Shown here piece after piece: positions 6,190 through 11,591 of a stretch of DNA of 14,130 bases. Location: positions 1-14,130 of the forward strand of contig JAWLBS010000110.1 of NCBI GenBank assembly GCA_041687575.1, written 5' to 3'. A program made the position numbers and the translations under genes. This DNA comes from JANYLN01 sp041687575. GTDB lineage: Bacteria > Planctomycetota > Phycisphaerae > UBA1845 > JANYLN01. The notes under the pieces are model-generated. The model searched no databases. It saw only the letters and a list, made by a program, of their open reading frames with translations, and was not told where the DNA came from. The number at the start of each line of letters is the position of its first letter. The stretch's first letter is position 1.

Positions 6190-7101
6190 TTACGATTTGT
6201 TTCGGGCGGAGGCCAATTCCGCGGATTCGATTGTGACCACGGTCGGTCGCGGTCGGCGGTGTGCCGCCTGGCGCAGCAGGAACAGGACCGAGGCGATCGC
6301 CCCGGCGGTCAGCACGTGTTGGCGGTTCTGGGTGAACCATTCCGCCCAGTCGGGCTGGACGGCGACCGCCAGGGACACGCCCGCCGCCACCAGCCCCGCC
6401 CCGCCCAGCACGCTGGTCAGCAGCAACGCCGCCAGCCGCCCCAGCAGCAGACCTGCCAGCAGGCCCACGCCACCGCCGGCGAGTATCGACAGGAGCAGGT
6501 GCTTTTGTCCTTCGGGTTTGGCGGCCACCGCCGACCAGACCGCGGCGACGCGCTGCCAGACGCCGTCGAAGTAGCGCAGCACGGCGGCCGCATCGACCGG
6601 TCGGACCGATTGGGCTTCGCCGTCGATCGGGGGCAGGGGGATTTCGCCGAAGGAGGTATAGTCGTCGGGGGCGATCTCGACCGACGGCAGTCCCGGCGCA
6701 TTGGAAAAGATGCCGAGCACCTCGCTGCCGGTAAGGCGTGCGCCGCTGGACCAGGCCCCCGCCGCCAGGGCCATTGCCACGGCCAGGGCCAGCCCCAACG
6801 ACCAGCGGTAGAACATCCAGGCGCCGATGCCGCCCAGCGACCCGAGGAACACCACCGTGGGCATCGGCGGCAGGGACATCCATTCCGCCAGCCTCTGGCC
6901 CAGCAGCGCCCCGAGGACCACGAACCCGGCGAGCACCACGATGCGGGTGATCCGTTCGCCGTGCATCCCGATGAGGATCGAGGCGACCAGGAGGATTGCG
7001 TACGGCCAGAGTGCCGTCAAACGGGACAGGTCGGGCGCGTGCTGGCCGAGGTTGCCGATCGCGTCTGATACACTGCCGAGATTCATGGCTTCAGCGAGCA
7101 T
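6190..7101 (-). CDS. Gly-rich multi-pass membrane protein with soluble insert
   Basis: The product has 303 residues. Hydrophobic segments fall at about 32-46 (PYAILLVASILIGM), 52-70 (RIVVLAGFVVLGALLG), 78-98, 100-118, then a soluble stretch at about 119-200 (acidic, with APDDYTSFGEIPLPPIDGEA). The second membrane half has GGGVGLLAGLLLGRLAALLL and GGAGLVAAGVSLAVAV, a last helix near 275, and a basic tail RRPRP. The first half resembles the 5957-5343 protein in helix order and Gly spacing (GERITRIVVLAGF against GWRLSGLVATLNF), which suggests related or paired membrane proteins. GGAAGG lies 8 bases before the ATG at 7101. Function is unknown; a transporter or membrane-organising role is only a guess. 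Confidence 0.75.
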   Translation of the reverse strand: MLAEAMNLGSVSDAIGNLGQHAPDLSRLTALWPYAILLVASILIGMHGERITRIVVLAGFVVLGALLGQRLAEWMSLPPMPTVVFLGSLGGIGAWMFYRWSLGLALAVAMALAAGAWSSGARLTGSEVLGIFSNAPGLPSVEIAPDDYTSFGEIPLPPIDGEAQSVRPVDAAAVLRYFDGVWQRVAAVWSAVAAKPEGQKHLLLSILAGGGVGLLAGLLLGRLAALLLTSVLGGAGLVAAGVSLAVAVQPDWAEWFTQNRQHVLTAGAIASVLFLLRQAAHRRPRPTVVTIESAELASARNKS

Positions 7102-7220
7102 TCACATTACCTTCCGAGTCGAATCTGCCGCCAGTCGCTGACCCAGCCGCGCCGGGGCGTGCGGGCCCGATGCCGATATCTCATGATCGGTCCGTCGGGG
7201 GTGTTCGTCCAGACCGCCCT

Positions 7221-8369
7221 TCAGCAAATTTGCGGATCGGCTGCCGGAGGCCGGCTGCAGCGCGGGCGCCCCGGCCGCGCTGTGGTGCCCCGAACGACCA
7301 GGTGCGGATTGACGTAACAGCGTGTCGTCCCGGGGCGACCGAACAGGCGCCCGATCAGCAGGTCGCTCGCCTGGCGAGCGACCTGCGTGTAGTCCACGTG
7401 CAGGGTCGTCAGGGGCGGCCGCATGGCTGCTGCGGCCGGCAAGTCGTTGCAGCCCACGATCGAAAGGTCATCCGGCACGGTGTGGCCCAGCCTATCGGCG
7501 GCCGCGATGGCGGCCATGGCGGCTTCGTCATCGGCACAGACCAGGGCGGTCAGGTCCGGATTGTCGGTGAGGATGGCCTGCGCCGCGGCGTGCTGGGCGG
7601 CGGGATCGTAACCGGGTTGGACTACGGGGCAGCCGTCCGGGTCGATGTGGCAGGTCTGCAGTGCCAGGCGAAAGGCCTGGAAGATCCGGTAGCCGATGCT
7701 GCCGGTCCGGTTGCCGCCGAGCAGGCCGATCCGCCGGTGGCCGAGGTCCAGCAGGTGTCGGGCGGCCTGAAAATGTCCGAGCGTGTAGTCGACAGCCACG
7801 TGCAGGGCCCCGTCGGGGACCAGGTCGTTGAGCATGTACATCACCGGCAGGATCTGCCCGATGGCGCGGGCGAAGACCGGATGCAGCGAATAGGCGACGA
7901 TCAGGCCGTCGAGAGTTCCGGCGCGGACCATGCGGCGGAGAGTGGCCGCGGGCATGCCGCCGGCAAACAGTTCGCTGCGCGTCAGCAGCCTTACCGTGTG
8001 TCCCTTGGTCTCGAGGTCCTGCTGGACCGTTTCCAGTAACGCGGCGCCGACGGAATTGCGGAGGCCGCCCATGTCGTGGACGAGGTAGCCGATCGTCAGG
8101 CGAACGCTTCCGCGGGCGACGTCGGGCTGGATGTAGGTGCCGCTGCCTTGCACGCGAAACAGGAGGTTGGACCGCTGAAGGACTTGCAGCGCGCGGGCGA
8201 TGGTGACCCGGCCCACGCCGAATCGACGCGCCAGCGCGGGTTCGCCCGGCAGTCGCTTGCCGGGTTTGTAGACACCCGCAAGGACCTCCTGGCGGATCTG
8301 TTCGGCCACACGAAGGTAGCTCCAGTGGTTGTCGCTTGCGTTACTTTTCGCTCGCACCATTGCCGCCAT
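7221..8369 (-). CDS. GntR-type DNA-binding head fused to LacI-type sensor domain
   Basis: The product has 382 residues. Residues 18-80 form a GntR winged helix: YLRVAEQIRQEVLAGVYKPG, LPGEPALARRFGVGRVTIARAL, then a wing RVQGSGTYI. Residues about 90-355 are a LacI/ribose-binding-type effector domain: LTIGYLVHD, DGLIVAYSL, VAVDYTLGHFQAARHLLDLG, HRRIGLLGGNRTG, TALVCADDEAAMAAIAAADRLG, VPDDLSIVGCNDLP and PPLTTLHVDYTQVARQASDLLIGRL. This layout is that of AraR-like sugar-responsive repressors, common in planctomycetes. The ligand is unknown. GAGG lies 9 bases before the ATG at 8369; a second ATG at 8360 is possible. It is followed by the two membrane protein genes on the same strand, but 119 bases separate them, so co-regulation is only a suggestion. 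A candidate operator lies at 8482-8499. Confidence 0.9.
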   Translation of the reverse strand: MAAMVRAKSNASDNHWSYLRVAEQIRQEVLAGVYKPGKRLPGEPALARRFGVGRVTIARALQVLQRSNLLFRVQGSGTYIQPDVARGSVRLTIGYLVHDMGGLRNSVGAALLETVQQDLETKGHTVRLLTRSELFAGGMPAATLRRMVRAGTLDGLIVAYSLHPVFARAIGQILPVMYMLNDLVPDGALHVAVDYTLGHFQAARHLLDLGHRRIGLLGGNRTGSIGYRIFQAFRLALQTCHIDPDGCPVVQPGYDPAAQHAAAQAILTDNPDLTALVCADDEAAMAAIAAADRLGHTVPDDLSIVGCNDLPAAAAMRPPLTTLHVDYTQVARQASDLLIGRLFGRPGTTRCYVNPHLVVRGTTARPGRPRCSRPPAADPQIC

Positions 8370-8481
8370 GCACGTGCACCTCGGTCATCACGGGGACGCA
8401 AGGATGGGCGAATCGTTCCCGTCGCGACGCTCGATCGGCATTGTGCCAGCGCGACTTTGCGCCACACCGCCTTCGATTGAC

Positions 8482-8499
8482 CGGCATATTATCATGCCG
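8482..8499 (-). promoter_or_regulatory. Palindrome over a possible -10 box upstream of the GntR/LacI gene
   Basis: CGGCAT (8482-8487) and ATGCCG (8494-8499) are 6-bp arms around a 6-base centre. On the minus strand the centre reads GATAAT, which fits a -10 box with a start near 8481, about 112 bases before the ATG at 8369. The -35 is poor: TTGAAT lies 3 bases too far upstream. A palindrome covering the -10 of a repressor gene suggests autoregulation. Confidence 0.4.
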
Positions 8500-8943
8500 C
8501 GCGGACGGATTCCATTCAAAAAAAGGTGTCGCGAAGTGGACCATCCTGGCGGAGATATGGCGGTCTTTCGGCGAGGACGCGAAGCGTCAACCGTGCCGGA
8601 TGCATCGTCGATATCTGCCGCGAAACAGGCAAATGAATGGTGAATTCGGCAGTCTGGCATGTGCGACGCCATGGTGAGCAGCCAGCCGGTGCAGGGCGCA
8701 TTGCGGGGACGAATCTCTTCGCGTTCGGTCTTTGCGAGCGATGCGACCTACACTTGTATGAGCTGAGTCACTACCATTAGAATAAACGATAGGGACGCTG
8801 GTTGCCGATAAGGACACTGTTGCAGAGGCAGGCGATCACGGTCGCAGCGGGAGCAAGGCAGATGGTCGATCGAGATGCTCTAGCGAACTGTAAGTCGGAC
8901 GGATCGACCAGGGATGTTGGACGCAGAGATGTTCATAAAGATG
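8500..8943. other. Gene-free region upstream of the Lys-rich protein gene
   Basis: About 440 bases with no frame of convincing length, composition or ribosome binding site. I looked for tRNA-like arms and terminator-like hairpins and saw none. Locally it is less GC-rich than the coding regions (for example around 8745-8800), which fits regulatory DNA or an unrecognised small RNA. Confidence 0.4.
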
Positions 8944-8972
8944 TTGACACAAGGCGGGAATCCGCTTATACC
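8944..8972 (+). promoter_or_regulatory. Sigma70-type promoter of the Lys-rich protein gene
   Basis: TTGACA (8944-8949), a 17-base spacer and TATACC (8967-8972; or TTATAC one base earlier) give a near-consensus -35/-10 pair. A start near 8979 leaves a leader of only about 18 bases, almost all of it the Shine-Dalgarno sequence. Confidence 0.7.
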
Positions 8973-8980
8973 AAAGGATG

Positions 8981-8992
8981 AAAGGAGGTGAT
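8981..8992 (+). promoter_or_regulatory. Full-length Shine-Dalgarno sequence
   Basis: AAAGGAGGTGAT includes an 11-base match to the anti-Shine-Dalgarno end of 16S rRNA, longer than any other site in the window. AAGGAGGT lies 7 bases before the ATG at 8997, which decides that start over the in-frame GTG at 8988 and ATG at 8991. Confidence 0.8.
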
Positions 8993-8996
8993 GTCC

Positions 8997-9200
8997 ATGG
9001 CGAAGAAGAGTGCCAAGAAGGCGGCCAAGAAGACCGCCAAGAAGAGCACGGCAGGCAAGGCTGTGAAGAAGGCCCCGGCCAAGAAGGCTCCAGCCAAGAA
9101 GGCTCCGGCCAAGAAGGCCCCGGCTAAGAAGGCCCCGGCCAAGAAGGCTCCGGCCAAGAAGACAGCCAAGAAGAAGACCGCCAAGAAGGCCAAGAAGTAG
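8997..9200 (+). CDS. Histone H1-like Lys/Ala/Pro repeat protein
   Basis: The product has 67 residues made only of Lys, Ala, Pro, Thr, Ser, Gly, Val and Met, with no acidic or aromatic residue. It opens MAKKSAKKAAKKTAKKS, then VKKAPAKKAPAKK and further KKAPA units, ending KKTAKKAKK. Such tails resemble eukaryotic H1 C-termini and bacterial Hc1/Hc2, AlgP-like and other H1-like nucleoid proteins, which bind DNA by charge and lack a fixed fold. A complete small protein of this type probably compacts or bridges DNA, or binds RNA. Every lysine is encoded by AAG. The gene is a self-contained unit with a strong promoter, a full Shine-Dalgarno and its own terminator, so high expression is likely. A ParA-type ATPase gene follows 560 bases later, but no functional link is shown. 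Confidence 0.85.
   Translation: MAKKSAKKAAKKTAKKSTAGKAVKKAPAKKAPAKKAPAKKAPAKKAPAKKAPAKKTAKKKTAKKAKK
9066..9155 (+). repeat. Six 15-bp tandem units encoding KKAPA
   Basis: Six units of the form AAGAAGGCYCCRGCY run without interruption, differing only at third codon positions (GCC/GCT, CCG/CCA). The array codes for six KKAPA pentapeptides in the middle of the H1-like protein. Such arrays can change length by slippage, so copy number may vary between strains. Confidence 0.9.
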
Positions 9201-9275
9201 CTAGCACCCGTTAGATTAGCGCCACGACCTAAACGGTGCGAAGAAACTCAGGCCACACTTGGCAGTCAACCTGCT

Positions 9276-9314
9276 CAGGAGATGCCTTTCATCAGGCATC
9301 TCCTGCCTTTTTTT
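9276..9314 (+). terminator. Intrinsic terminator of the Lys-rich protein gene
   Basis: CAGGAGATGCC (9276-9286) and GGCATCTCCTG (9295-9305) form a perfect 11-bp stem with loop TTTCATCA. It is followed by CC and seven T. It lies 75 bases after the stop and is the clearest intrinsic terminator in the window. Confidence 0.93.
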
Positions 9315-9708
9315 AGACCTCCCGCCATTCCGCTTTGCATGATGCGTTTTTGCCCTTTCCCGGCGTGCCAACGATTCGTCCCGCGCCCCGCCCTGAGGCG
9401 TCCGCTGATGCGCCCCTGACGCGCGGCGTCTTGCCGGGTATGCCCCGAGCGCGTGTGCCAGGCCGGGGCTGCCGCCAGAGCGTCAGAGGCTTGGATACTC
9501 GCGGTTATCACCGAGGCCGACCCTCTTGCTCGGTGGCGCTGCTGTGACCGCGTGGCGCGAATGCGGCGCAGATTCCATGGACCGCAACGGATTTCGCATG
9601 CGGGACCGACCGCTCTTTGGGGCAGACCCTTGCCTGCGTTTTCTGCCCATTCCGGAGGGCCTGCGAGGTCGCGGCGTCCGCCGAGTGTTGTGGATGGCCG
9701 CTGATCCG
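9315..9708. other. Gene-free region before the ParA-like gene
   Basis: No convincing gene is seen. Plus-strand frames here are short, Arg/Pro-rich and lack ribosome binding sites. The minus-strand frame reaching into this stretch runs antisense through the ParA-like gene and is a shadow. No parS-like palindrome (TGTTNCACGTGNAACA type) is visible. Confidence 0.5.
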
Positions 9709-9714
9709 TATAAT
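9709..9714 (+). promoter_or_regulatory. -10 box upstream of the ParA-like gene
   Basis: TATAAT is a perfect -10 hexamer. The best -35 candidate, TTGTGG at 9688-9693, is only 15 bases away and weak. A start near 9721 would leave a leader of about 42 bases before the ATG at 9763. Confidence 0.5.
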
Positions 9715-9762
9715 GTCCCCTTGTTGCGGAGATTCGTCCCGTTGGTTTAAGGACTGCCTGAC

Positions 9763-10965
9763 ATGCGAAGGATTGCGGTGATCAACCAGAAGGGCGGGGT
9801 CGGCAAGACCACCACCGTGGCCAATCTCGGGGTCGCCCTGGCACGGATGGGCCAGCGGGTGCTGCTGCTGGACCTGGACCCCCAGGCACACCTGAGCCTG
9901 CACCTGGGCGTCGAGCCCGCCGAGGTCAACCTGACCGTCTACCAGGTCCTGACGGAACTGCTGCCGATCGAACAGGCCTGCATCCGGGTCGACGAACGCC
10001 TTGACCTGGTGCCCAGCCACATCGATCTGGCCGCCGCCGAGATGGAACTGGCCAGCGTGGTCGGCCGGGAGGTCGTCCTTCGCGACCAGATCGCCGAGCA
10101 GCAGGACCGCTACGACATCCTGCTGATGGATTGCCCGCCGTCGCTGGGGCTGCTGACGATCAACGCGCTGGCGGCCGCGGACGAGGTGTTCATTCCCCTG
10201 CAGCCGCACTTTCTGGGGTTGCAGGGGCTTTCCAAGCTGCTTCAGACCGTCTCGCTGGTCGCTCAGCGGCTCAACCGGGGCCTGCGGGTCGGCGGGATCC
10301 TGATGTGTCTGTACGAGTCGAACACGCGGCTCTCGGCCGAGGTGGTCGACGACATCGAGCGGTTCCTCGAATCTGCGCGCGGCCAGCCTGTGCCCTGGGC
10401 GGAGGCCATATTCTTCCGCACCCGCATTCGCCGCAACATCAAGCTCGCCGAGTCACCCTCGCACGGACGGTCGATCTTCGATTACGGGCCCAAGACGGCC
10501 GGCGCGGTCGACTATGAGGCCCTGGCAGCCGAGGTCCTGGGCGTGGAGCCGCCATCTGGCGACAACCACAAGCGAACAAGTCCCGTCCGGCCGGGAACCG
10601 AGGCGTCAGCGGCGTTGTCCACAGCTGCGCCAGGGGCATCCGGGGACGGCGCCGAGGATGGCAGTGCAGCGTCCGATGGCGGTGAGGAGGGCGTATCGGC
10701 GGCTGCCGGCCGGGTCGATGCCGCTGCCCCCGCCGACGGACAGGCGGGCGATGGCTCAACGCCTGTCGATGGCGCGGCGATGGATGCGGCAGCCGACGGG
10801 GCGGGGGCTGATGTCGAAAGGCCTGTCGAGCAGACGCGGCAGGACGCCTCGGTGCCCGCGGATGATGCGGGACAGGACGAGGCGGCTGAGAATTCCGAAT
10901 CCGATCAGGGGGAGGCCGGCGCGTGTCAGGGAATGCCGCAAGCAGATGGCCGCAGGTCCTGCTGA
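9763..10965 (+). CDS. ParA/Soj-family ATPase with long acidic C-terminal tail
   Basis: The product has 400 residues. Residues 1-262 are a full ParA/MinD-type ATPase: deviant Walker A KGGVGKTT (10-17) with signature Lys10, Walker A' LLLDLDPQAH (34-43) and Walker B ILLMDCPPSLG (119-129). They also include the typical IPLQPHFLGLQGLSKLL and a C-terminal FDYGPKTAGAVDYEALAAEVL. These proteins form ATP sandwich dimers that bind DNA nonspecifically and position chromosomes, plasmids or other cargo. Residues about 263-400 are a low-complexity tail rich in Asp, Glu, Ala, Gly and Ser, which is unusual for the family. The N-terminus lacks the HTH extension of plasmid SopA/P1 ParA. No ParB gene or parS site is seen, so cargo is open. 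TAAGGA (9748-9753) precedes the ATG. It overlaps the VanZ-like gene by 43 bases. Confidence 0.93.
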   Translation: MRRIAVINQKGGVGKTTTVANLGVALARMGQRVLLLDLDPQAHLSLHLGVEPAEVNLTVYQVLTELLPIEQACIRVDERLDLVPSHIDLAAAEMELASVVGREVVLRDQIAEQQDRYDILLMDCPPSLGLLTINALAAADEVFIPLQPHFLGLQGLSKLLQTVSLVAQRLNRGLRVGGILMCLYESNTRLSAEVVDDIERFLESARGQPVPWAEAIFFRTRIRRNIKLAESPSHGRSIFDYGPKTAGAVDYEALAAEVLGVEPPSGDNHKRTSPVRPGTEASAALSTAAPGASGDGAEDGSAASDGGEEGVSAAAGRVDAAAPADGQAGDGSTPVDGAAMDAAADGAGADVERPVEQTRQDASVPADDAGQDEAAENSESDQGEAGACQGMPQADGRRSC

Positions 10966-11312
10966 CCGTTTACTGGGTCGTCCTGGCGGTCGCGACGCAT
11001 TGGCCGAAGATGCCCGGACTGGACATTCCGGGCAAGGACAAGACCGCGCACGTGGTCGCCTACGGGGTGCTGGCGGGGTTGATGCTGCTGGTGGCGGGGC
11101 GTTGGCACGATCGCTACGGCAGGCTGAAGATTGCCGCGGCCGTGATCGTGATCGCCGGGGTGTATGGGGCGATCGACGAGGTGACGCAGCCGTTTTCGGG
11201 GCGATCGTGTACGCTGGGCGACTGGCTGGCGGATATGGTCGGGGTGCTGATTGTCTGCGGGGTATATGTCCTGTTTGCCCGGGCGCCGATTGCGGCGGCG
11301 GACGAAATGTAG
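10923..11312 (+). CDS. VanZ-like small membrane protein
   Basis: The product has 129 residues with about four membrane helices: VLLTVYWVVLAVATHWP (12-28), AYGVLAGLMLLVAG (46-59), AAAVIVIAGVYGAIDEVTQ (71-89) and WLADMVGVLIVCGVYVLFA (101-119). VanZ-family marks are the DKTAHVVAYGVLAGL stretch after the first helix, the YGAIDEVTQPFSGRSCTLGDWLAD segment (Asp-Glu then Gln-Phe) and an N-terminal PKMPGLDIPGKDK. VanZ itself gives low-level teicoplanin resistance; most relatives have unknown envelope roles. The start is a GTG inside the end of the ParA-like gene in another frame, with GGGGGAGG 7 bases before it, so translation is likely coupled. I would not infer antibiotic resistance. Confidence 0.85.
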   Translation: MSGNAASRWPQVLLTVYWVVLAVATHWPKMPGLDIPGKDKTAHVVAYGVLAGLMLLVAGRWHDRYGRLKIAAAVIVIAGVYGAIDEVTQPFSGRSCTLGDWLADMVGVLIVCGVYVLFARAPIAAADEM

Positions 11313-11329
11313 GGCGGGCTGCGCCCGCC
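11313..11329. repeat. GGCGGGC hairpin right after the VanZ-like stop
   Basis: GGCGGGC (11313-11319) and GCCCGCC (11323-11329) form a 7-bp stem with loop TGC, immediately after the TAG stop. No T-run follows, so it is a poor intrinsic terminator. Similar GTAGGGCGGGCT...GCCCGCC units are, from memory, common dispersed repeats in planctomycete and verrucomicrobial genomes. Confidence 0.55.
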
Positions 11330-11452
11330 GAGCCGTTGCTGCCGTCCAGGCTGTGGGGTGGACTGTTGCCCATCGGAATCTTGCGCGTGGCTGTCGCCGG
11401 TGGGTGGGATGCCGCAAGTTGACGGGCGTCGCACGGCTCGACGGCGTTGGGT

Positions 11453-11481
11453 GAAAGCGGCGTCGTTGCCGCCGCAGTCCA
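11453..11481 (+). repeat. REP-like hairpin element, copy 2
   Basis: GAAAGCGGCGT, a short centre CGTTG, then CCGCCGCAGTCCA. The arms GCGGCG and CGCCGC-like sequence pair. It matches copies at 46-78 (inverted) and 11542-11573. It lies in the gap between the convergent VanZ-like and hydantoinase-like genes. Confidence 0.75.
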
Positions 11482-11541
11482 TCGTCGCCGCTGGTCGCCC
11501 CCCTTTCACTTCGAGAGCCTGGACCCGATGGCGGCGTGATT

Positions 11542-11573
11542 GAAAGCGGCGTGTTCCGCGCCGCAGTCCAAAG
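11542..11573 (+). repeat. REP-like hairpin element, copy 3
   Basis: GAAAGCGGCGTG, centre TTCC, then GCGCCGCAGTCCAAAG. It sits 61 bases after copy 2 in the same orientation and 19 bases past the end of the hydantoinase-like gene. The flanks are conserved between copies while the loop differs, as expected for selected hairpin units. Confidence 0.75.
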
Positions 11574-11591
11574 GGCACGCCGGCCAGCCAA

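Noticed and set aside
8369..8378. TGCACGTGCA palindrome at the start of the GntR/LacI gene as an operator
   Set aside because: A single 10-base palindrome overlapping the start codon, with no promoter nearby. The 8482-8499 site is a better candidate.
8966..9193. A minus-strand frame of repeated AFLAG units
   Set aside because: It is the antisense reading of the KKAPA repeats. Promoter, Shine-Dalgarno and terminator all serve the plus strand.
10923..11312. VanZ-like gene as a glycopeptide resistance determinant
   Set aside because: No vanA/H/X/R/S genes are present, and most VanZ-family proteins are unrelated to resistance.
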